A DNA stretch of 64,000 nucleotides, from positions 17,356,694 through 17,420,693 of the forward strand of contig OX424570.1 in the NCBI GenBank assembly GCA_949152475.1. Reading direction: 5' to 3'. The notes beneath the pieces were generated by a model. That model was not told where the DNA came from. It saw nothing but the letters and a program-made list of their open reading frames with translations, and searched no databases. The DNA is from Terebella lapidaria (Eukaryota > Annelida > Polychaeta > Terebellida > Terebellidae). A program made the position numbers and the translations under genes. Positions 25,113-37,200 of the stretch are shown in pieces (position 1 is the stretch's first letter; every line of letters begins with the position of its first letter).

Positions 25113-28100
25113 CCTATAAATATTGATCTCATCGTGCTGCACTAGTGAACAATGAATTATTCCACAGTGTTCATAGCAAATGAAAATTGTAAAAAAAAAA
25201 AAATTGAGACAAGTCAGCGGTGTGGCATTCAATCTACTGTTTGCGCTTGGACTTGTTTCGAGCATCGGTGGTCTTATTGCGTAATTTTTTATCTTAATAT
25301 TATAATTTACAACCCCTCTTTGATCTAGATTGTATTGTGTAAGAATGAATGATTATGTTTTATTTGAAATAGCAATAGCAAGGCGAGGATTAGGCGACCG
25401 TATTCCAGTCAACATGTTGGGGTCATTATGTGTGATCTATGTTCAATGACAATATCGGACAATTGTGTAACGGTTTATGTGGTATGAATGATAGGAAAAT
25501 GTTGTTTTACCGGTCAGTGGTAGCAATGGGAACAGATCTAAATCGTTTGCCGAAAAAAGGTTATATTTGTTTTCTGCTTTGTACTCTAGATATTTTCCCG
25601 TTCTCTGTGGCATATTAAAAGACTTTCTGACATTTCAAGCTACGTTCAACATAGATGCAATTGGCCTCATCGTTTATGATACGGACGTTACGGGGTGCAG
25701 TTATACTTCTGGTTTTTTTCTAGCATTGATTCATATTATGTGAAACGCAAAGGAATGCAATAATGTGACGCTCGTGCTTTCCTTCTTTAGATACTGCAAT
25801 GTTATCAGCAGATAGTGGATGATAGCTGAACCAATAGCATCAATCAACTCCCAATTTCATCATTTTATTCATAGTATCGTATTCATCACACATTTATCAG
25901 CCTTTAAGTCAAATATGTCCTTTATATTGTTCGGGTTCCACGAGTCGTGAACCATATTTCGAGCTCTAATCATAAGTGCAGTGTTCATGTAAGTGCAATG
26001 TTCTCAACCACACATTGTCAGACACACATTGGAGTTTCTGTAAATTATGGCTTCCATGCTAGCTTGTGTACCCGGTCATTATCAGGTGTTATTCAGTGGA
26101 GTAGTGGATATCGCTTTGTCCCGCAACAAATGGCACCAGGTGCTAAAGTGCGAAAAGATTATATTTCTTTTGTTATGATAACAGGCGGCAGTCCAAGGCG
26201 TCAAACAGAGAGTCTGTACTGGTTGCTCTCGGATACCTGCCATTTAATATGCGTGAGATGTAATGCAAAATGTAGTTGCTGTTTCATCATTACGTGTATG
26301 TATTACATGTCGTTCATTACAAGTAATGAATGACCGTAGAACACCATCGCTTCCACAATTTAAAAACAAAAGATGGACTGTTTCATTAGAATGAACCCAC
26401 ATAAAATGTAGTTGACTCCGTATAATGTCATGCAATATGATTGTAATATAATATAACTGCAATTATAATAAACATGGAAGTATAATTCACACAATTATAC
26501 ACGAGGGACCAAATCAGCTATCGACATTGGAGGAGCCAAATGCAAAAAAACCAACACATTTTATGTCTATGGGTGGTAGATCAGATTCAACCAAGCTGAT
26601 AGAATCTCGTTCCAGATGCGCCCTGACATTTCAACGTGATTAATAATGAACGGCCCCTTGGCTTTCCTTGCTTATTACACACATGGGACTTGAACAGAAA
26701 TGATCAATGTCTTCACGAATGTAGTGGTAATTGGTCTGAGTGTGCTTGTGAGATTTGATTATATTAAAGAAGTAGGATTCAATATATTGCCTTGCAAAGA
26801 TGTTTCTATATTTCATTATTATTTACATTGAAACGTAATCAAAGGTTTGACATGAAAGATGCGTGGTCCATGATGAAAACATATGACGGGTATTCTGAAT
26901 GTAAGGATGTATTGTGATGTATTGTGATCATAAGTTATGTATAATAAGATGCATATTTATGGTGGTCATATGGTGGTCATATACACTCATGTTTTACCTA
27001 AAATATTATATATCCCATAGTTTGAGTATATGCATATATCTAAAACACCAAAACGCCTAAGCCTAAAAAAACGGTGCTCATTACATTCATACCAAAAAGT
27101 CTAAAATACCAAGAGCGGGCACTCTCTCGTATTTCCGAACTGACAACTCTTCCAGTGGCGATTCTATATTTAACTCAAAAGATATTGCCCGCTAGTGCCG
27201 TCGTGAGCAGTGAGTGAGCAGGTCGCTCCTTCTGTGGCGATGTTGGTCTTTTGTTTTATTTGTCACCATGTGGTCGGATGGAAGTGTCGCCTCTTGGTAT
27301 TTTAGGCTCTATGATTCATACTGTGTCAGATGTCAGATTCGATAGGCATCTGCAATATGTGCGCCTCCACGGTGTTTCTTTATTTTAACATCAAAATACA
27401 TTGTGTTGGTAAAATTGAGAGCCTCAGTAAAATTATATTTCACAACGAAAGGGAAAAAAAGGATATTTGTGCTCCAAAGAGAAATTTACAAAAGCAAAAA
27501 GAAAACAAAATTAGCAGGGAAAAATCACGCGAATTTCACGGATTCGAATCAGTGAGTTGATAATTACCAATTAGGTAACAAAACTGTTCCCTCTGGTAAA
27601 AAACGGTATCATGGATGATTACCTTTCATCAGAAAGGACTCATAAAGTTTTGAGAGTACTTGAAACAACTCGATGATAAATGCCTCTTTCAGCTTCTTGT
27701 TCAACATCAAGGCATTCACTTGATCGAGAATCGATAAGTTATTGAAGAGACCACTGGTTTGTGATTTCCAGACGGTCACAGATAAGTCGACATTGATAAT
27801 TTACTTTCCTGTTCAACCGTGTTTTGTCGTGTGTTTGCCTCCAAAAAAAAAAAAACAATATTTGACACAGTAACCATATGTCAGAACCATAGCAAGCATA
27901 TTCCATTTTCACGGTTACTATCAGGAAATCTCGGGATGACTTTTTTGCCACGTGACCCGAAATATCGCTAGAATCTCCCAAAGTGTATCGGAAATAACCC
28001 TACAAGGACGGACAGCCTTCGCGCTGTTCCCTGCAAGCATATCATTCAATATCTACCATTATCAGCAATTCATCACAATTCAACCCATTCTCGCTGGACA

Positions 28101-29350
28101 CAATGCCTCACACAACACTGAACCACATCCCGGGCGAGAGACGGAAGGGGGGTGGGATTGGTCAGGGGGTTAATACCCGTGGGTCAAAGATAAGATTAAT
28201 ACAAACTTGGCTCGTTTTGGATGCATCCGAAAAAAGGCCAACGCAAATTCCGTGCATTATCACGCGCCTTTTCACCCCCAAGGGTCAATCGATATGTGGG
28301 GCAGCCTGGCGCCTATATTGACCCGGTTAAGTGTGTAAGGATGAGGCTTGATCCCAGGCCAAACATTGGTCCCCCAGGGATGGGATTCATTCTATTGGCG
28401 TTTGCATCTTCGATTGAATGAATGCGGGGCTGCCGTGATGCAAGACAAACAGGCGTGCCATTTCAGTAATCCTGGAAGGCAACGCTCGAAATAAAAATGA
28501 AGATGTTCTTCAAATGGGTATTTGTATTTATCAACTCATACAAAATTGATTAGTTTATAGATGTTATCTTCAAAATACAAATTTTGACAATGTACCTACA
28601 CATTTTTAAGCATGAACTGTAGCCATATATGGCGTCAACATTATGAAAAGCAGTAGTTGCTTGTTTCTTCCACAATGATCGTAATGGGCGCATTATGATA
28701 TCAGGACTTATTATACATGGTATCGATAAATGCCTCATCAATATTGTATGAATGTTCCGTTACCTCTGTATTGATTTCCGACATGACACTTGTGCAATAT
28801 ATATTCCTGAATAGACGGCGATTACAAATCGCATATCTAATGCATGAGCGCGCATACTATAAACGCACCTGCTTAGTTAGGCAAATGTATGAGGTCGTTA
28901 GCCGGTTTTCAACCAGTATAATAAACTAGATCTCCCTTTCATCGCATTCCACCAGCAAACTGCGAACTGCCTGTCACATATGGTCCATGCTAACACCATC
29001 GTGAACCCAGCCCCTTTTATTGTCATGCAAACCAAATAGTTAATGTGTAATATATGCACTAGCGATATCTACAGTTCATATCTACGATATTATACCGTTC
29101 ATTCTAATGTGCAATTTATGCCACCGTGTTTATACAGTATACTAATACCATTTCTGATATTACTGAGTCGAGCAGTGAACGCGCCTTTTTCTCTCATCAT
29201 TCGCATCGATGTATGATTTAATATTTATGCAACTTAAACGGGAGTAACGTTACGTATTCAATACCTGGTTTGGAAATATGTATAAATGGGTAGAAGCAAA
29301 ACACTATGAATTCGGATTGCAATAGCACATTGAAACTGGTGGATATATTG
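25113..29350. other. No recognisable gene; scattered relatives of the array
   Basis: Fragments related to the tandem units occur at 25590-25670 and 26590-26760, the latter resembling 14240-14405. A slightly GC-richer patch at 27950-28430 has short open frames on the plus strand but no domain. No supported gene. Confidence 0.4.
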
Positions 29351-29617
29351 AGTTCTCGTGACAAATGGCTTGATTTTGCCTGTCAAATTTATAGGCTTCT
29401 TGTTGGATGAAACAACCAACTTTGGATATATTTTATAGAGTTAAATGCCGGAATGCATTCGATTTCGAAAGGTAATAGTGATTGAGTTCTCGTGACAAAT
29501 GGCTTGATTTTGCCTGTCAAATTTATAGGCTTCTTGTTGGATGAAACAACCAACTTTGGGTATATTTTATAGAGTTAAATGCCGGAATGCATTCGATTTC
29601 GAAAGGTAATAGTGATT
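29351..29617. repeat. Very recent 134-bp tandem duplication
   Basis: Two head-to-tail copies (29351-29484 and 29485-29617) differ at about one visible base. No coding content. It is a recent local duplication or an assembly artefact. Confidence 0.9.
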
Positions 29618-31200
29618 CAAAGTGGGAATATCGCAAGTCTCAGTATATTGGTAATTTGTAATGGTAAGATCTGAGTATTCAAGTGAGATTATAGTTGAAG
29701 TATTGTTGTCTCCTACATATAAAGGAGCCAAATTCAAATAACTAATCTAATCAAGATATCCAGATGGAAACTATTATATTTTAATTGTCGAGCTGATAAT
29801 GTTCATGGTTTAATGTATGTACCCAGGAGGGGGTGACTCCAGGCGATTTAAGGGCCGAGGCAATCAAAACAGGACAAACCGGACTCAACAACATGGGGAG
29901 GTGGTACGTTGACCTCTTATAGCAGTGCATTTCTGAACAGGAACCTTGTCAAAATGGAGTGATAATATTCACATCTGCCTTTTGAGAGAGTATGTAAAAG
30001 ATATACCCACCGATATTTCAAATGTGAGTTGAAATGCGTTTGAAAAGCACAGAACCTAAATTAAAAAAATATACATTTTGTTTAATATCGACTTCTAGGT
30101 TGTGTTTAACTACTTTAAAACATTAGAAGATATCATTGAGTCATCGAGACTAACACATTGCGTTGGATAATGATGGCATTTGTTATGTTTTTATCTGTAT
30201 AATCGATCACCCCCTGGATATGTTTAATATGCCAGATATTGATCAGCGTGTTTCATTTTATTACATTAGGGAAAAGACAATGCATACATCATGTACATGG
30301 GCAAGTGTTATGCAGTGCATTTCGCTGGCACATTGCTATTTCACTTGCAGGTGGTACAATTGATGTATTGTTCAATCGAAGGTCTGATGCTTGCTACGGT
30401 GAATGCAATATAGCCACCCACCAAATTACATCAATAAATCATACATTCACAAACAACATAAAATGATACTGAAAATAAGTTTTTTCGTCAGAATACATCA
30501 CATGAAGTTGTCCACCAATGAAAGTCATAACATCTTCATGCAGTGTGGAATTCCGGAAATATTAATCACTGTTTTCGTGGGTTGGTTATATCCCAGGTGC
30601 TAAGGCATCTATAGGTCTATTTATTGATCTTTCTTTCAACCAGTGTGCCTATTTAATGAACTTGAACTTCATGACTTTTTATATAAGTATGATATGCACG
30701 ATCAGCGCGGATGTCAATACCAATCATTAAGTTCAGGATTTTTTTCGGAAATTTTTTAGTGGAAATTATAGTGTGCAAAGAAAGAAAAAAATATGAAAAC
30801 AACAGATGTTATGACTGCATATAGTAGTATATCATACATAATCAAGATGCGACAAAATTCGTCGAAACGGTTTATTTCCTGTCCATGCTGTTACCACTTT
30901 GGTTTATCAAAATTATCGACTACTTATGGTTCAAACGTGTCTCGACAATTTACGTTTCAATGTCTGTGAAAGCATCATATTAACAGGAACTGTCATCTTG
31001 AACTAAATGTCATAGGTCAATTTTATACTTTATTACGTGACGTTACACACGTTCAGGTGCAAATGTATTATGTTTTCATGAGTCATGTCAATGCTCATTT
31101 CGTCAGTTTTTTGCATCGCATTCTCTGAGGGATTACCTTGCTGGATTACCATGGATTAATATAGAAAAATACATTATTGAGACAATAATTATCGGACTGG
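29618..31200. other. Intergenic or upstream region of the DPP-like gene
   Basis: AT-rich; no protein-coding signature. It may hold distal promoter or upstream exons of the peptidase gene. Confidence 0.4.
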
Positions 31201-31206
31201 ATACTT

Positions 31207-31224
31207 TATAAATTTAATCACGTG
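31207..31224 (+). promoter_or_regulatory. TATA-like and E-box elements before exon 1
   Basis: TATAAAT (31207-31213) and CACGTG (31219-31224, in an ATCACGTGAC context) precede the first ATG of the DPP-like gene. The TATA lies only 29 bp from the ATG, so a TATA-driven start would fall on the ATG itself; transcription probably starts upstream. The E-box has the shape bound by bHLH-Zip factors (USF, MITF/TFE class). The same GTCACGTG core occurs in the paralogous blocks at about 17147 and 20650. Confidence 0.3.
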
Positions 31225-31235
31225 ACTTACGGGAA

Positions 31236-31274
31236 ATGGGCGCGTGTTTGAGTTGGTGCTGCCCTCTTCGGCAG
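31236..31274 (+). CDS. First coding exon of the DPP-like gene: [13 protein letters not shown]
   Basis: Thirteen codons end in CAG before a GTATAA donor in phase 0, which exactly fits the phase-0 acceptor at 31553. The joined peptide reads LRQ-ELVGTN, matching the QELVGS of vertebrate DPP6. Gly2 with Ser6 fits the N-myristoylation pattern MGxxxS. Cys4, Cys8 and Cys9 are the usual palmitoylated positions next to it. The donor is weaker than the gene's other donors, so use of this exon should be confirmed by transcripts. Confidence 0.65.
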
Positions 31275-34200
31275 GTATAAAAACTAGCAATTAACACTGG
31301 TGCATAGTATTTTATGCGTGAACGACATTTAGATCATATGTTTGTTTGGTTCTCATTCATGTCCGGGAGTCAGTCATTAGGCTATTGTGTTATTGATGGA
31401 AACACACAAATATTCAATTAATGTATCCGGTCATAATGCAGTTATTATGAATGTATATTGTGTTGTCTTGGAAACAAGAGACCTAGAATCCAACAATCAA
31501 AACAAAAAATACTTTTCGCCCATTAAATACCGTCTATCTGTTTTACTTGCAGGAGCTGGTCGGGACCAATCCAGAACAAAGGAACTGGCGCGGAATCCTG
31601 ATAGCTCTGCTTGTTATCCTGATTGTGCTCAGTCTCATCGTGGTCGCCGTCATACTGGTCACGCCTAGTGAGTGTCCACCTCTTTCAAATGCATATATTC
31701 GATCAATTCATCACTTTTCATCGATATAATTCAATCATGTTTATTTGAGATTTTTATCAATTATTATTATCAATATTCGTAATGTGTTATTGTTAGTGAT
31801 ATCATGTATTTATTGAGGATAGTTTTGTTGAGTGGAGGTAGGGGGGGGGGGGGAGGGGGGGGGTAGAAAATCAACTAAAGAGGGAAAAACAGAAATATAA
31901 TGTTAGATAGCCAACTACAATATAAACTTTGTCTTGATACAGAGGATGAAAAGCTGTTTATTGGAGAACCGTTTACACTCCAAGATATGTTCGATCCCAA
32001 ATATAAACCCAGGAAATTCTCAGCGAGTTGGATCGGAGGTAAACCAGGATAACCAACATTACACTTTGTGAAATAACCTGAGCACCAGCAATGTCTATTC
32101 ACAAAATATTGTATATATTATCTGTTTATCCTAATCATATTCGCAATCATTTTTCCTTGACGTTTGTATACCGTATAATGCGAACTATACTATGTTATAA
32201 CCATATTCAAAATTTATGTCTTTTTCCGTGGAATTTGTATGCTCTTACATGGTATCTCCGATATGTTGCAGAAAAGAACATTTATGTATACCGGAATAGA
32301 GAGGGGGAACTCATGGAATATAACGTAGAGTTAAACACGTCCACAATTATCATGAGGAATTCGACTTTTGTAAGTAATACAACTGTCATTGTTGAGAATG
32401 AAACCACACACTCATAACATAACTATATAACAACAGAAAAGTATTTTAATTATCCTATTTTTAAGTCTTTAAGTCTTAAGTCTTTTTGAGTCTTTCACAC
32501 AAAATATGTGTCACAAACTACAAATATTGTTTTCTCATTCGTCGCGTCATCCAGAGGGATTTAAATACCGATATATACTATGTGTCAGACGATTTATCCT
32601 ATGTGCTGCTGGCATACGATATAGAAAAGGTTTGTGTATATTTTGTTTATACATTTTGCAGAAATTATTCCATTCTAATCAGAGTTGAGAGCATGATGTT
32701 TTTCTTCGTTTCAAATCTCAACCGTTGAAATATATATCAGTTGTTTTATATGGTCTCTCGCATTCACAGGTGTACAGGCATTCCTTCAAAGCCAAATACA
32801 AAATATACAACCGTCATGCCAAAAATGTTAAAGAGTAAGTTCATAGATAAAATGTATGATACATAACGGTATAACGAATTATACTCGCATTGCTCGATTG
32901 AGTTAATATGAGTTAAAGTTAATATGCTTATTATATAATGATGCTTTCGAAGACCATGTTTAGCCATATATTTTCTTACTGAATAACTATGACAATATCT
33001 TCCAAAAGTGAACTCAAAGCAGACTTAGTAAAACAAAATCAATCAGAGACTCATTCGGGAATTCTATATCACATTCGTCACCACTTGGTAAATAACCAAA
33101 CATTGCAATATTATATAAATATGTTTTGCCATTGTCCAGACAACTGGTGCCCTTCCCGAATAGCCTAGGCAATGAGTGGGAACACAGGAGACTGCAGTAT
33201 GCAGGCTGGTCAGCCACTGGTTCTAGACTGGTGAGGCCCGCGATCTCTTTCCTTGCAAAATAATTGATACACTTTCCTCAGTCTTTAGCTATTGAAAACA
33301 TAGCTAAAAATGTTAAAATATATAGAAAACACTTTTGCTATGAGTTGTAATATTTTCCATTGTCATATTTTATTTATGCCTTGTTTATTATTTTTGCTAT
33401 GAGTTGTAATATTTTCCATTGTCTTTGTTTATTTATGATGCCGCTTTTGTTTATTTTTCAGACGTTTGTGTACAACAATAACTTATATTACCAAGCTGAC
33501 CCGTTCACGACCCCTAGCGAGGTAACCACGGAAACAGCCATTGATGTATATAATGGAATACCGGACTGGTTGTATGAGGGTATGTTATTACAACATGTTT
33601 TCTTGATTTTGCACAGGTACTTATATTATATTAAGCAGACAGTTTTTACAAAATTGTATCGGGAAATATACTATTAAAAAAAGGATTGGATACTTTATAA
33701 TTAATTTCGCATGGATGACAATCGGAACCTTAACGATTACAAGTTGTACATGTTAGCATTCATTGACATGTTGTAAATATGTGTTGTTGATGCCCTTGCA
33801 TTTCTTATTCAAGGTATTCGAAATATTCTAATAATTTTTTACCCTCGAAGTGGATTCGAGTAGATGTATTTTGTATGTTATGACATACAGAACACATATA
33901 TATCACAAATCTGACACGATTTACCATTTCATTTTTAGGTTACCGGACCTATGGTCCGATAACCTATTGGCATAGCGTTGCGTCCGTCGTCGTCGTCGTC
34001 CACATTTTTATCTTTTTTGTTTACGGGCGAATTCTTCTGAAATTTTGAACAAAAATACTTAAAAATAATTCAAGAAGGAGATATTTTTTAGTTTTTTGAT
34101 TTTCGCATTTTTTTCAAAATGGCGGCCGTTTTCGATGAAAAATGCCTGATTTTGGACTTTGGTGGCCATTTTCTCAAAATCTGTTCAGTAACTTTTTTTC

Positions 34201-37200
34201 TTTTTGATACATAACACTCCTGATATGTACTCCTATGACGTCTATAAATTTCGTTGCGCTTGAATCGCTCGAAGTGGACCATTTTGGCCCAAACTCGGCC
34301 CAAATGGGACTTTCCCATGTTAAATTTTCCTATGCTTTATAATGGGACACATTATGCCTAATATCTCACTTAATATTGAGATTAGAGACTAGGAATCAAT
34401 TGTGGACATATAGGGAATGATATATGCTGAATATTTTCGTGACCTTCAATTTGACCTCTGACCTCAATTTCAAGGTCAGAGCACAAAATGGCTGATATCT
34501 CGCTTATTATCGACTCTACAGCTTAGGAATCAATTGTGGACATATAGGAAATGATATATGCTGAATATTCTGATGACTTTGAATTTGACCTTTGACCCCA
34601 TTTTCAAGGTCATAGGACAAAATGGCTAATATCTCGCTTGTTATCGACTTTACAGCTTAGGAATCAGTTATGAACATATAGGAAATGATATATGCAGATT
34701 ATTGTCATGACCTTGAATTTTACCTTTGACCTCATTTTCAAGGTCACAGGACAAAATGGCTAATATCTTACTTATTATCGACTCTACAGCTTAGGAATCA
34801 ATTGTGGACATATAGGAAATGATATATGCTGAATATTCTGATGACCTTGAATTTGACCTTTGACGGTATTTTCAAGGTCATAGGACAAAATGGCTAATAT
34901 CTCGCTTGTTATCGACTTCACAGCTTAGGAATCAGTTATGAACATATAGGAAATGATATATGCAGATTATTGTCATGACCTTGAATTTGACCTTTCACCT
35001 CATTTTCAAGGTCATAGGACAAAATGGCTAATATCTCACTTATTATCGATTTTACAGCTTAGGAATCAATTGTGGACATGTAGGAAATGATATATGCTGA
35101 ATATTCTCGGACCTTGAATTTGACCTCTAACCTCATTCTCAAGGTCCAAGGACAAACTGGCTCATATCTTGCTCCTCTATTGACTGTATGGCTTGGGAAT
35201 CAATTGTGGACATGATATAGAAAATGATATACACTGAATATTTTGATGACCTTGAATTTGACCTTTGCCCCTTCATTTTCAAGGCCACAGCACAAAATTG
35301 CTAATATCTCGCTGATTATTGAATTTACAGCTTAGCAATCAACTGTTGACATGATATATGCTTAATGTTATATATGCTGAATATTCTCTTGACCTTGAAT
35401 TCAACCAGTGACCTGGCTAACATCTAAAATATTAAACATTGTCCGGTAACCTATCTTTGGCCCTTGGCCTAATTTTTTTTTTCAAATTTTGCTTGCAGAG
35501 GAGATACTACACTCAAACAAGGCCCACTGGTTTTCCCCTGAGGGAAATTACATCGCCTATGCCAGGTTCGATGACAGACTAGTGTCAAAGTATGAATTCC
35601 CAGTCTATGGGGACGGTTCTAACATTTACGGAGGGATGGACAGCATATCTTATCCTAAGGTTTGTTGATGGATTTTTATATTGTCGGTAATATAAGTGTA
35701 TAATATTATTAAATGTACTACATTATTTGTATTCTTTAAACGTATTCAGTTGCAAGTTTTCAGTGTTGTAGTTCGAATATCTCACTTATGTAACTGCTTT
35801 TTTAAGATGTGGAATTTGAAAATATTTCTAAATTGTGTGAGTGTTTTTAAGATCCAACTTGGATAAACTTGGAACAGTACAACTCCAAGTTTTGCATTTG
35901 CAGTCGAGTGAGGAAAAAAAAACGATTTACAGAATATGTTGCATGTCGTGAAGTCTGCATACAAGCAGATAGTACATTAGCATCTATTTGTGTTACAGGC
36001 GGGTGATAAAGGAGAGAACGTGAACCCTAAGGTAGAGTTGTATATCGTGGAGACATCAGACCCTAGAGTGGCTCACAGACAACTGCTACCCCCGCCTGAG
36101 TTCGAGGGAGGGTGAGTAACATCAGAAAAAAATCGATCAGCTATTACTGAAAAATACATGTAATTTCTGAAAAAAAATATATTTTTGAACCATATATCGC
36201 ATCTTTGTTCATAAAAGGTTAGTTTTGTGTTGAATTGAAAATTTGGTGCCCATTCACACTGAAATATTTCATCCAAAAATCCAAAGTATCCTGTGCCGAG
36301 ACAAAAGAAACTATTTCTATTCGCGCTAAATAAATATCATACTTTTAACTATCAAATATTTTTCACGAATAATTTTGCATGCTAATAGGTACATATTTTA
36401 CATTTGCAGGGACTTTTACCTACAGTACGTGGTCTGGGCGGACGAGAATACGATATTAGTAGCGTGGATTAACAGACCGCAGAACGTATCCATCATACGC
36501 CTGTGTCACCCTCTCTCAGCCGACTGTAATAATGTAAGTATGGGCTTCATTTAGTGATCGCTGAATTAATTGATTAACCCAGAAGGGGGAAACTTTGACC
36601 GTCTATTGTTGAATTCTGATTTCTGGGGTGTTTATAGTATGAATTTGGATCCATTATATGATATGGTATTAATAAATAACACAGTCTAAGTAACGTATTT
36701 TAAATTTGAACCTGAAATATTTTTTTACTTTTCACAGAATCTTGTGGAGAAGACCAAAGGCCATGGCTGGATTAATTACGTAAGTAGAACACACATTAAA
36801 ACACACATCCGGAAGTTTGGAGGTTAAATAAATGTGTATTATACGTTTTGATTGCAATCAATTTTAACAGCCGGAGCCCCGGTTTATTGAGAATGGCATG
36901 TCTTACCTGACCGTGTTACCAGGGAGGGATGGAAGTAATGGTTACTGGAAACATATCGCCATGGTTACTGCTCCTGTGAGTGTGATACAATAGCATGAAA
37001 CGGTTTAACTTGCATTTAAGAGTTATTAAAATGTTTATTATAATAGAATTTCAATGCATGTATTTCTTACTTGTTATGGGTATTACACAGTATACATAAA
37101 AAAAACTATAAGTCGTTTACAGGCATTAGGTGTACCAGAAAAAAAACCTCTACATAATAAATTGTCTAAACGATTTTTGTCACACCCTGTAGAGCGGTCA

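Noticed and set aside
25947-26333. 128-codon open frame on the plus strand
   Set aside because: No recognisable domain, no splice context and not conserved in related array segments.
31276-31283. TATAAAAA as a promoter of the DPP-like gene
   Set aside because: It overlaps the donor of exon 1 (CAG before GTATAA), and the coding logic [17 protein letters not shown] explains the site better.
31845-31864. Poly-G tract in intron 2 as a regulatory G-quadruplex
   Set aside because: Similar mononucleotide runs occur at 11767, 12855, 13306 and 53037; simple-sequence drift is enough to explain it.
33331-33424. ~61-bp direct repeat in a DPP intron as an exon duplication
   Set aside because: No reading frame and AT-rich; a local intronic duplication only.
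34337-35440. CRISPR-like repeat array
   Set aside because: 134-bp units are contiguous with no unique spacers and lie in a eukaryotic intron inside a MITE.
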